A stretch of DNA of 64,000 bases, from NCBI RefSeq assembly GCF_001984155.1, contig NZ_MTQO01000054.1:744001-808000 (forward strand), written 5' to 3'. Positions 32,125-39,390 of this stretch are shown here, piece by piece (the first letter of the stretch is position 1; every line of letters begins with the position of its first letter). Both the position numbers and the translations under genes were made by a program. The stretch comes from Actinosynnema sp. ALI-1.44 (GTDB taxonomy: Bacteria > Actinomycetota > Actinomycetes > Mycobacteriales > Pseudonocardiaceae). Under the pieces are notes generated by a model, which was given only the letters and a program-made list of their open reading frames with translations, ran no database searches and was not told the origin of the DNA.

Positions 32125-32745
32125 ATGGCGAGGTATTTCGACGTGCACCCCGACAACCCGCAGAAGCGGTCGATCAACCAGGTCGTGGAGCTGCTGCGGC
32201 AGGACGGCCTGATCGCCTACCCGACCGACTCGTGCTTCGCGCTGGGCTGCCAGCTGGGCAACCGGGACGGGATCGACCGGATCCGGCAGATCCGGCAGCT
32301 CGACGACCGGCACCACTTCACGCTGGTGTGCCAGGACTTCGCCCAGCTCGGCCAGTTCGTGTACGTCGACAACGACGTGTTCAGGGCGATCAAGGCGGTG
32401 ACCCCGGGCAGCTACACCTTCATCCTGCCCGCGACGAAGGAAGTCCCGCGCCGCATGCAGCACCCGAAGAAGAAGACGGTCGGCGTGCGCATCCCCGACC
32501 ACACGGTCGCCCAGGCCCTGCTGGCCGAACTCGGCGAGCCGCTGCTGTCGAGCACGTTGCTGCTGCCCGACCAGCAGGAGCCGATGACCCAGGGCTGGGA
32601 GATCAAGGAGCACCTGGACACCGTGATCGACGCGGTGATCGACTCCGGCGAGTGCGGCACCGTGCCGACTACGGTCATCGACTTCTCGCAGGGCGAGCCG
32701 GAGATCATCCGCGAAGGTGCTGGCGATCTGTCCCGGTTCGAGTGA
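32125..32745 (+). CDS. YrdC/Sua5-type L-threonylcarbamoyladenylate synthase-like protein
   Basis: 206 aa from ATG 32125. The YrdC-fold signatures LIAYPTDSCFALGCQ near 29-43, PGSYTFILPATKEVP near 94-108, KKKTVGVRIPDH near 114 and LLSSTLLLP near 139 are those of the YciO/YrdC family, which makes the threonylcarbamoyl-AMP used for tRNA t6A. The protein is short and lacks the Sua5 C-terminal domain. It is closer to YciO, whose in vivo role is less sure. The next gene overlaps its stop by ATGA-type coupling (GTGA). Confidence 0.9.
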   Translation: MARYFDVHPDNPQKRSINQVVELLRQDGLIAYPTDSCFALGCQLGNRDGIDRIRQIRQLDDRHHFTLVCQDFAQLGQFVYVDNDVFRAIKAVTPGSYTFILPATKEVPRRMQHPKKKTVGVRIPDHTVAQALLAELGEPLLSSTLLLPDQQEPMTQGWEIKEHLDTVIDAVIDSGECGTVPTTVIDFSQGEPEIIREGAGDLSRFE

Positions 32746-33389
32746 GCCCCGGTCACGCGTGGCGGTTCATCCGTGATCTCGCCGCCGGGTGGATGGGGCC
32801 GCTGACCCCGGACGACGGGTACCAGGAGTCCGAGCTCGAAGGAATCCGGATGCCGGACGCCCTGCGCCAGGCCTACCGCCTGTTCGGCAGGCGTGCCGAC
32901 CTGACCAGCAACCAGGACCAGCTCGTCGCGCCCGCGAAGCTCACGCCCGAAGCCGACGGCAGGCTGGTCTTCCGGCGCGAGAACCAGGGCTGCACCGCCT
33001 GGGCGGTCGCGGACGTCGAGCACCCCGACCCGCCGGTGGAGTTCCAGGTCGGGCTCGAATGGCGGCCGTACCTCGCCAGCACCTCACTGGCCTGTGTGGA
33101 GATGGTCCTCAGCGAGACCCTGCTCGGCTGGGACGACCACGCCGACAACCGGTGGGTCGACCGGGCCGCGATGGACGCGGTGGACCGGGCCTTCAGCCGG
33201 GTGCCGTTCCCGGAGTACCCGATGTGGGCCGTCCCGAACGGGCCACCGGTTCGCTGGTACAGCGGTGACGACTGCCTGCTGCGGTGTGACGCCGAGGAGT
33301 GGCTGTGGGTGATCGCCCGTACCCCGGCCGCGCTGGAGGACGTCTACGCGGCGGTGCCGGGTGAATGGGAACTGCGAACACGTCAGTGA
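32742..33389 (+). CDS. Hypothetical protein, SMI1/KNR4 (SUKH)-like
   Basis: 215 aa from GTG 32742 overlapping the YrdC stop. The pattern of an N-terminal helix MPDALRQAYRLFGRR and a central ENQGCTAWAVADVEHPDPPV with Trp-rich strands recalls SMI1/KNR4 SUKH proteins, which include immunity proteins of toxin systems and many of unknown role. No toxin gene is adjacent. It may equally be a simple cytosolic protein; the assignment rests on fold-level pattern only. Confidence 0.65.
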   Translation: MSPGHAWRFIRDLAAGWMGPLTPDDGYQESELEGIRMPDALRQAYRLFGRRADLTSNQDQLVAPAKLTPEADGRLVFRRENQGCTAWAVADVEHPDPPVEFQVGLEWRPYLASTSLACVEMVLSETLLGWDDHADNRWVDRAAMDAVDRAFSRVPFPEYPMWAVPNGPPVRWYSGDDCLLRCDAEEWLWVIARTPAALEDVYAAVPGEWELRTRQ

Positions 33390-33468
33390 CACCATGTCGA
33401 AGACGGACGGCGTGCACCGACTCACTCGTGAGCGCGCCCGGACCGGGGCGCGGAACAGGAGTGGCGAC

Positions 33469-33837
33469 GTGAAATACCTGCTGATCATGAACGTGAACCC
33501 GGCGACCATGGCCGCGCTGACCGAGGAGGAGCGCGAGCGGATCGGCAACGGCCACCAGGCGTTCATCGACACCATCACCGACACCGGCGAGCTGATCGTC
33601 ACCCAGGCGCTGGCCGACCCGTCCACCACCAAGGTCGTCAAGTCCGAGGGCGGCGCGCAGGTGGTCACCGACGGCCCCTACATCGAGGCCAAGGAGTTCA
33701 TGGGCGGCTTCTACCTGGTCGAGTGCGAGAACCAGGAGCGGGCCGTCGAGTTGGCGAAGCTGATCCCGGACACCGGGTACGAGGGTTTCGGTGTCGAAGT
33801 GCGGCCGGTGATGTTCTCCGCCGGCCTGGAGATGTGA
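33469..33837 (+). CDS. YCII/DGPF-domain protein
   Basis: 122 aa from GTG 33469 behind AGGAG (33457-33461). The beginning MKYLLIMNVNPATMAALTEE and the central VTDGPYIEAKEFMGGFYLVE carry the DGP[FY] motif of YCII-like ferredoxin-fold proteins. Its stop overlaps the start of an ECF sigma factor, the characteristic partnership of the ECF42 group, in which DGPF proteins are encoded next to the sigma gene. The biochemical role of such proteins is not established. Confidence 0.92.
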   Translation: MKYLLIMNVNPATMAALTEEERERIGNGHQAFIDTITDTGELIVTQALADPSTTKVVKSEGGAQVVTDGPYIEAKEFMGGFYLVECENQERAVELAKLIPDTGYEGFGVEVRPVMFSAGLEM

Positions 33838-35033
33838 CCACCGGGCTCGGGGACCTGCTGCGTCAGCTGGCGCCGCAGGTCCTCGGCGTTCTCGTGCGCC
33901 GCTACGGCCAGTTCGACGCGTGTGAGGACGCCGTGCAGGAGGCGCTGCTGGCGGCGAGCGTCCAGTGGCGCGCGGACGGGCTGCCCGACAGCCCCAAGTC
34001 GTGGCTGATCACGGTCGCGTCCCGCAGGCTCACCGATCAGTGGCGCAGCGAGGAGGCCAGGCGCAGGCGGGAGACGCTGGCCGCCGCGCAGGAGCCGGCG
34101 ACCGCGGCCGAAGCGGGCGACCGGGACGACACGCTCGAACTGCTGTTCCTGTGCTGTCACCCGGACCTGTCGCCGTCCTCGCAGGTGGCGCTGACCCTGC
34201 GGGCCGTCGGCGGGCTGACCACGGGGCAGATCGCGCGCGCGTTCATGGTTCCCGAGGCCACGATGGGGCAGCGGATCAGCCGCGCCAAGCAGAAGATCAA
34301 GGCGACCGGCCTGCCCGAGCCGGAGTGGGCGCGGCGCCTGCCGGTCGTCCTGCACGTGCTCTACCTGATCTTCAACGAGGGCTACACCACGTCGACCGGG
34401 CCCGACCTGCACAGCGTCGAGCTCACCGGGGAGGCCATCCGGCTGACCAGGACCGTGCACGCGCTGCTGCCCGACGACGGCGAGGTCGCCGGGCTGCTGG
34501 CGTTGATGCTGCTCACCGACGCCCGCAGGTCCGCGCGGACGACGAAGGACGGCGGGTTGGTCCCGTTGGCCGACCAGGACCGCTCGCTGTGGAACTCGGC
34601 CGAGATCGCCGAGGGCACCGCGCTGATCGACGACGCCATGGCCCGGTTCCCGATCGGCCCCTACCAGTTGCAGGCCGCCATCGCCGCGCTGCACGACGCG
34701 GCCGCGGTCCCCGGGGACACCGACTGGCCGCAGATCCTGGTGCTCTACGGGATACTGGCGCGCATCCAGCCCAACCCGATGGTCACGCTCAACCACGCCA
34801 TCGCACTGTCCATGGTGGATGGACCGGCGGCCGGGCTGGCCATGCTGGCCACATTGGACGACGACAGCCGCGTCGCCGGGCACCACAGGCTGGACGCGGT
34901 CCGCGCACACCTGCTCGAACTGGCGGGCGACCCGGCCGCCGCGCGTGCGGCGTATCTGCGCGCGGCCAAACGGACCAGCAGCATCCCGGAACAGCGTTAC
35001 CTCGAAGCGAAGGCGGGCGCACTCGAACCGTAG
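33834..35033 (+). CDS. ECF sigma factor, ECF42-like with TPR-type C-terminal extension
   Basis: 399 aa from GTG 33834. Region 2 is FDACEDAVQEALLAA...SPKSWLITVASRRLTDQWR. Region 4 is LTLRAVGGLTTGQIARAFMVPEATMGQRISRAKQKI (cited by its ends). It is followed by a 220-residue extension with NEGYTTSTGPDL and a TPR-like part around LNHAIALSMVDG and PAAARAAYLRA. This length and layout, plus the DGPF partner upstream, identify ECF42. No anti-sigma gene is adjacent, consistent with control through the extension. A second member without a visible DGPF partner is at 56763. Confidence 0.92.
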   Translation: MTTGLGDLLRQLAPQVLGVLVRRYGQFDACEDAVQEALLAASVQWRADGLPDSPKSWLITVASRRLTDQWRSEEARRRRETLAAAQEPATAAEAGDRDDTLELLFLCCHPDLSPSSQVALTLRAVGGLTTGQIARAFMVPEATMGQRISRAKQKIKATGLPEPEWARRLPVVLHVLYLIFNEGYTTSTGPDLHSVELTGEAIRLTRTVHALLPDDGEVAGLLALMLLTDARRSARTTKDGGLVPLADQDRSLWNSAEIAEGTALIDDAMARFPIGPYQLQAAIAALHDAAAVPGDTDWPQILVLYGILARIQPNPMVTLNHAIALSMVDGPAAGLAMLATLDDDSRVAGHHRLDAVRAHLLELAGDPAAARAAYLRAAKRTSSIPEQRYLEAKAGALEP

Positions 35034-35109
35034 GTGACCATGCGGGTCGAGGCTCTCCGGGAACTAGAGTCCTGTGCTGACCGACTACGTGACCGTGAAG
35101 GGCCACCTC

Positions 35110-35715
35110 ATGTTCGCCAGGCGTATCTCCGCCGCGTTGTTGCTGGGTGTGACAGTGCTGCTGTCCACCGCTGTGCCCGCGTTCGCGCACACCGAACTGA
35201 AGGGCAGCAACCCGGCGAAAGGGGCGGCACTGCCCGCCGCGCCCGCGCAGATCCAGCTCACGTTCAGCGAGGCTGTGCAGGTCGAGCCCGGTGCGGTCTC
35301 GGTCGCGGGTCCTGGCGGGGAGCAGTGGACCGTCGGCCAGGTCACGGTCGCCGCGCAGGTCGTCACCGCCCCGGTGACGCCGGTCGGCCCCGCCGGGCAG
35401 TACACCATCAGCTACCGGGTCATTTCGGCCGACGGCGATCCGGTGAGCGGAAAGGTGCCGTTCACGCTCACCGCCGCCGTGCCCGCGCCAACGGCCCCGA
35501 GTACCCCTGCTTCCACACCGGCGACATCGCCGGGGACGTCGTCGGGCGCACCGGCGGCGAGCGCGTCCGCCGCCACGACCGCGACGGCAACCCCGAACGC
35601 CCAGAAAACCGATGAAAGCGGCGGAATCCCCGTTTGGGTATGGATTGTCGCCGCTATTGTCCTCGCAGGTGCGGGTGTTTTCCTCGGTGTTCGGGTGGGG
35701 AAATCGAAGCGCTGA
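35110..35715 (+). CDS. CopC-domain protein with C-terminal membrane anchor
   Basis: 201 aa from ATG 35110. The signal peptide runs to about AVPAFA. The mature protein starts AHTELKGSNPAKGA, the CopC pattern with the N-terminal copper-binding His. The CopC fold runs to about residue 125. A Thr/Ala/Pro-rich linker follows, then a membrane helix IPVWVWIVAAIVLAGAGVFLG and a basic tail. CopC proteins bind Cu(II) in the periplasm. The second conserved His, normally in SADGHPVSG, is Asp here (SADGDPVSG), so copper affinity may be weaker or lost. No CopD partner is adjacent. Confidence 0.88.
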   Translation: MFARRISAALLLGVTVLLSTAVPAFAHTELKGSNPAKGAALPAAPAQIQLTFSEAVQVEPGAVSVAGPGGEQWTVGQVTVAAQVVTAPVTPVGPAGQYTISYRVISADGDPVSGKVPFTLTAAVPAPTAPSTPASTPATSPGTSSGAPAASASAATTATATPNAQKTDESGGIPVWVWIVAAIVLAGAGVFLGVRVGKSKR

Positions 35716-35863
35716 CACCCATAGGGGTGAGAAAATCATATAAGGGCACACAGTTCGTCATTTCGGCCTCGTGGCGCTGTCACTGGTGTGCGTGACGGCG
35801 GGACTGCCAACCTGGGTCACATCTTGCGGGTCACCAGGTTCGCTGTGAGGACTGGAGGTCGAG

Positions 35864-36859
35864 GTGACCAACTTCGCCGCTGTCAGCCTTCCCCGGGAAG
35901 AATTCGACTGCCTCGAGACGAACACGAGCGCGGGCCCGGTCGTCCGCATCCCGATCAGGGCGTTGCGCGTCGCCGGGTCGCCGAGGACCGCGGGGGAGAA
36001 CCTCGAACACGTCAGGGCGCTCGCCGACACCCCGGACGAGTTGCCGCCGATCATCGTGCACCGCGCGACGATGCGCGTGATCGACGGCGTGCACCGGCTG
36101 CGGGCAGCCAGGCTGCGCAACCAGCCCGACATCGCGGTCCGTTTCTTCGACGGTGACGAGGCCGACGCGTTCGTGCTCGCCGTGCGCGCGAACGTCGCAC
36201 ACGGGCTGCCGTTGTCACTGGCCGAACGCAAGGCCGCGGCGAAGAGCATCGTGACCAGCCACCCCCACTGGTCGGACCGGTTGATCGCGAGCGTGACCGG
36301 CCTGTCGGCCAAGACCATCGGCGAGGTCCGGCGAAACGGCGGCGTGCCGCAGCCGGAGAGCCGGGTCGGCCAGGACGGCCGGGTCCGGCCGATCAACAGC
36401 CTGGAGAAGCGCAGGCTGGCGATGAACCTGATGCGCCAGAACCCGGATCTGTCGTTGCGCCAGGTCGCCAAGGCGGCGGGCATCTCCCCGGAAACCGCGC
36501 GCGCGGTCCGGTCCCGGTTGCAGCGCGGCGAGGACCCGACGGTCCGCAAACCGAGCAACACCAGGAAGACCGACGAGAAACGGCAGTCGCAGACCCGCAT
36601 CCCGCAGCCGTTGCAACTGCCTGACCGCGTGACGATCATGCGCTACCTGCGGACCGATCCGACGCTCCGGTTCTCCGAGACCGGCCGGACATTGCTGCGA
36701 CTGCTGGACGTGCACGCGATGAGCAACGACAAGTGGGCGTTGCTGGTGCGCAACGTGCCGCCGCACGCCAGGGGCTCGATCGCGCAGGCGGCGATGGAAT
36801 GCGCCCGGGTCTGGCGCACGGTCGCCGAGCAGTTGGAACGCACAGCAGGGCCGCGGTGA
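35864..36859 (+). CDS. ParB-N/StrR-like transcriptional regulator
   Basis: 331 aa from GTG 35864 with GGAGG upstream. The N-terminal ParB/sulfiredoxin-like domain is clear: VVRIPIRALRVAGSPRTAGE near 26-45, then ELPPIIVHRATMRVIDGVHR near 59-78. Helix-turn-helix regions follow near 110-150 (LIASVTGLSAKTIGEVRR) and 180-215 (LRQVAKAAGISPETARAVRS). This is the layout of StrR and the related glycopeptide and aminoglycoside cluster activators. A basic linker separates a C-terminal helical domain. Its neighbour is an asparagine-synthetase-like pseudoenzyme, beginning two bases after its stop. Its targets are unknown. Confidence 0.88.
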   Translation: MTNFAAVSLPREEFDCLETNTSAGPVVRIPIRALRVAGSPRTAGENLEHVRALADTPDELPPIIVHRATMRVIDGVHRLRAARLRNQPDIAVRFFDGDEADAFVLAVRANVAHGLPLSLAERKAAAKSIVTSHPHWSDRLIASVTGLSAKTIGEVRRNGGVPQPESRVGQDGRVRPINSLEKRRLAMNLMRQNPDLSLRQVAKAAGISPETARAVRSRLQRGEDPTVRKPSNTRKTDEKRQSQTRIPQPLQLPDRVTIMRYLRTDPTLRFSETGRTLLRLLDVHAMSNDKWALLVRNVPPHARGSIAQAAMECARVWRTVAEQLERTAGPR

Positions 36860-36860
36860 C

Positions 36861-38045
36861 ATGACCAGGGACATGACCAGGGAGATGCCCGGGATCGCGG
36901 GTGGCGTCGACTTCACGGCGGGCAGCCGGAGTTCCGTGTCCTACAGCGGCGAACTGCACAACCGCGCCGAACTGCGGGACTCGCTGACGCGCCTCGGGCA
37001 CACGTTCGCGACCGGTGACGATGTCGAGGTCGTGCGCCAGGCCTACGTCGAATGGGGGCCGGATCTGGTTTCCCGGCTCGACGGGGTGTACGCGTTCGCC
37101 ATCTGGGACTCGCGCGCCCGTGAGCTGGTCATGGTCCGCGACCGGCTCGGTGTCAAGCCGTTGTACTACTACCCGACGCGCGACGGTGTCCTGTTCGGAA
37201 CCTCGCCGACGGCGATCCTCGACGACCCGTCGGTGCCGCGGGTCGTCGACGTGGACGGCCTGCGCGGGCTGGTCACGTCGACTCGGCCGCCGTGGCGGGG
37301 AATGCGTTCGCTGGGGCCGGGCCAGATCGTGACCCTGTCACGCGCAGGGGCCAGGGCGGACACCTACTGGCGTGCGGAACCGGGACCGCACAACGAGGTC
37401 GAGCTGCCGGCGGGCCGCAGCGGGTTCTCCGCCGACACGGCCGCACTGGCCGACCCGGCTTTGCGCCGCAAGGTTGTTGCCGCGTACGACATGCCGATGG
37501 GCTTCGGCGCGCCGGACCTCTCGCTGTGCCTGCTGCTCGGGTCGCTCCCGGCTCGCTCCACTGTGGTCCTGCCTGTCCTGCTGGCCGACGAGGTGTTCGG
37601 CGCGGCACACTGCCCGCCGGGTGACCGGCTGGCGTTGATGTGCCCGCACCTGCGCGGTCATCTCGCCGGTGCCGATCCGGGTGCGCCGGGGTTCGCCCGG
37701 ACGACGATCGAGCGCGTCGACCGGATCGCGACGGCGGCGGGTCTGCGGGTCCGCCTGCCGTACGCCGACCACCGGCTGATCCCCTACATCGACAACTCGC
37801 CGTGGGCCAGACGTGTGCCGACACCCGATCCCCGGTACAACGAGGAAATCCAACGGCAGGCCAAGGAGGTGCTCGCCGACCGCGACCACCTCGCCATGTC
37901 CCTGATCGACTGGGACTGGCTGACCGACGCCACAGCCGCGGACCCCGCCACCATGCCCGGCGCGGTGACCAGTGGCATCGACTGGATACTCGACCTGTAC
38001 CACTGGGTCGACATGTACGACCCGACCGTCGAGCGCCCCGGGTAG
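36861..38045 (+). CDS. Asparagine-synthetase-like pseudoenzyme, shortened
   Basis: 394 aa, against about 600 or more for AsnB. The glutaminase-fold N-terminus is recognisable (MPGIAGGVDF, YSGELHNRAELRDSL, YAFAIWDSRAREL, VRDRLGVKPLYYY, GPGQIVTL), but the catalytic Cys of MCGIAG is Pro. The synthetase half lacks the ATP-binding SGGLDSS loop; what remains is LSLCLLLGSLPARS, VLLADEVFGAAH and GLRVRLPYADHRLIPYI. About 200 residues of the synthetase domain are missing. Both active sites therefore look dead. The start is uncertain: ATGACCAGGGA is directly repeated at 36861 and 36873, and a third ATG is at 36885. Probably co-transcribed with the StrR-like gene. Confidence 0.82.
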   Translation: MTRDMTREMPGIAGGVDFTAGSRSSVSYSGELHNRAELRDSLTRLGHTFATGDDVEVVRQAYVEWGPDLVSRLDGVYAFAIWDSRARELVMVRDRLGVKPLYYYPTRDGVLFGTSPTAILDDPSVPRVVDVDGLRGLVTSTRPPWRGMRSLGPGQIVTLSRAGARADTYWRAEPGPHNEVELPAGRSGFSADTAALADPALRRKVVAAYDMPMGFGAPDLSLCLLLGSLPARSTVVLPVLLADEVFGAAHCPPGDRLALMCPHLRGHLAGADPGAPGFARTTIERVDRIATAAGLRVRLPYADHRLIPYIDNSPWARRVPTPDPRYNEEIQRQAKEVLADRDHLAMSLIDWDWLTDATAADPATMPGAVTSGIDWILDLYHWVDMYDPTVERPG

Positions 38046-38058
38046 CCACCGTGTCCGC

Positions 38059-38163
38059 ATGGCCCGGTGGCACGAGCTGGCGGAAGCACACGCCGCGTAC
38101 CGCGACAGATCCATTGTGGACTACATGTGGCTCGCCGTCGCGGCGTGGGGCCGCAGGCCCTGA
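38059..38163 (+). CDS. Small ORF or remnant, 34 aa
   Basis: ATG 38059 opens 34 codons, MARWHELAEAHAAYRDRSIV then DYMWLAVAAWGRRP, 13 bases after the pseudoenzyme stop. It has protein-like composition (alternating helix, aromatic residues) and may be the frameshifted or separated C-terminal tail of the preceding gene. No SD is visible. I cannot tell a small gene from a relic. Confidence 0.3.
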   Translation: MARWHELAEAHAAYRDRSIVDYMWLAVAAWGRRP

Positions 38164-38183
38164 CCGCGGGACCGCGGACGGGG

Positions 38184-39182
38184 TCAGTCGCCGGACAGGT
38201 CGAGGATCGCGCGGTCTCCCCGGACGAGCACCCGCGTCCGTTCCAGCGGCACGTCGTTGCCGTCGAGCGCGGTCCTGTGCCAGGACAGCATCGGCTGGAC
38301 CTGGCTGAGGTCGAGCATCCTCGCTTCCGGGGGCGTCGCGGTCGAGAGCTCCATCCGTGTTTCCGCCCGCGCGGTTCGCCCGGTGAACCAGCGCATCGTG
38401 CTCGGGGCGCCGGGGGTCTCCGCCAGTCGCGCTATCGGAATGTGCCGGGAGATCAGGCCGAAGGGCCGGTGGTCGGCCAGCAGCAGCCTGCCGACGTGCA
38501 GGACGAGGTCTCCCGGCGTCAGGTCCAGGTCCGCCGCGACCCGATCGTCGGCGGGCACCACGTCCCGCACCACGTGCACGTGTCCGAAACCCGCTCCCGG
38601 TGCCACCGGGTCGAGGTCCACCCCGTCCGGGGTTATCCGGCAGAGCAGCTTCGAATCCGCGACGTAGGTTCCGCTGCCCCTCCGGCGCGACACCTTGCCG
38701 GCCAGTGTCAGTTCGTCCACCGCGTTCCTGAGCGTCATCCGGGCTATTTCGAGTTGTTCGGAGAGTGCCCTTTCCGACGGCAGCGCCGAGCCCGGTTCGA
38801 GCTTCTCGATCAGGTTGACGAGCTCCTTCTTCGCCTTTTCCGACGGTGACTCGTGCGTCTCGTCGTTGCCTGCCGGGACCGCGCGCAGCAGCGGGATGTG
38901 TTCGCCGCCCCACGTCACCGTCAGCCTGCGGTTGCCGAGCGGGCTGTCCAGCGGGACGTTCCGGATCGATCGGACCAATCGGGCGTCCGCCGACGGGAGT
39001 GCGGCCCGGGTGATCCTGACCTGGACCGCGCGGGAGTTCTCGCTGACTGACACATCCGTGATCCGCTCGCTCCGCTTGTGCGGGATGAGCACGGCCAACG
39101 TGCGGCCGCGGTCGGTTGTCGACCACAGCCCGAGCGCGGGCGCCCGGTCCGCGCCGGGCGCTTCGGGGAGGGTGAGCGACAC
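38184..39182 (-). CDS. GntR/UTRA regulator with unusual N-terminal extension
   Basis: 332 aa from GTG 39182 behind AGGAG. A GntR winged helix lies at about 112-175 (ELVNLIEKLEPGSALPSERA, then EIARMTLRNAVDELTLAG and RRRGSGTYV). It is followed by a UTRA-type effector domain (about 185-325, ending TRVLVRGDRAILDLSGD). Usual HutC-type proteins start with the winged helix. Here about 105 residues precede it (LWSTTDRGRTLAVLIPHKRS...RRLTVTWGGEHIPLL) and resemble no domain known to me. It is divergent from a giant BTAD gene, and the palindrome TGTCCATTATGGACA lies between them. Confidence 0.85.
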   Translation of the reverse strand: MSLTLPEAPGADRAPALGLWSTTDRGRTLAVLIPHKRSERITDVSVSENSRAVQVRITRAALPSADARLVRSIRNVPLDSPLGNRRLTVTWGGEHIPLLRAVPAGNDETHESPSEKAKKELVNLIEKLEPGSALPSERALSEQLEIARMTLRNAVDELTLAGKVSRRRGSGTYVADSKLLCRITPDGVDLDPVAPGAGFGHVHVVRDVVPADDRVAADLDLTPGDLVLHVGRLLLADHRPFGLISRHIPIARLAETPGAPSTMRWFTGRTARAETRMELSTATPPEARMLDLSQVQPMLSWHRTALDGNDVPLERTRVLVRGDRAILDLSGD

Positions 39183-39307
39183 GGGGACTCTCCTCGGTGG
39201 GGACGTGGGGTGGTCCCGCCAGCATTACCGGAACGGGTTTTCCCGTGGTTGCCGCCGACCCGCTCTTTGCCCGAAAGGCTCTCGAGCCGTGCGCGAATCA
39301 ACGATCT

Positions 39308-39322
39308 TGTCCATTATGGACA
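39308..39322. promoter_or_regulatory. Perfect palindrome TGTCCA-TTA-TGGACA, candidate operator
   Basis: Six-base arms with a three-base spacer lie 126 bases upstream of the GntR start and 69 bases upstream of the BTAD start. The surrounding sequence is locally AT-richer than average. It is the best operator candidate for the divergent GntR-family protein. Assignment is positional only. Confidence 0.55.
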
Positions 39323-39390
39323 GATTGTGGCCGCCAAAGGTCCTTAGTTGTGCCTTTGACCTCCTGTACTGTTGCGATGTGCCTCTCGGG

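Noticed and set aside
36861-36884. Direct repeat ATGACCAGGGA x2 as a mobile-element target duplication
   Set aside because: The copies are adjacent with no element between them; it only makes the start codon uncertain.
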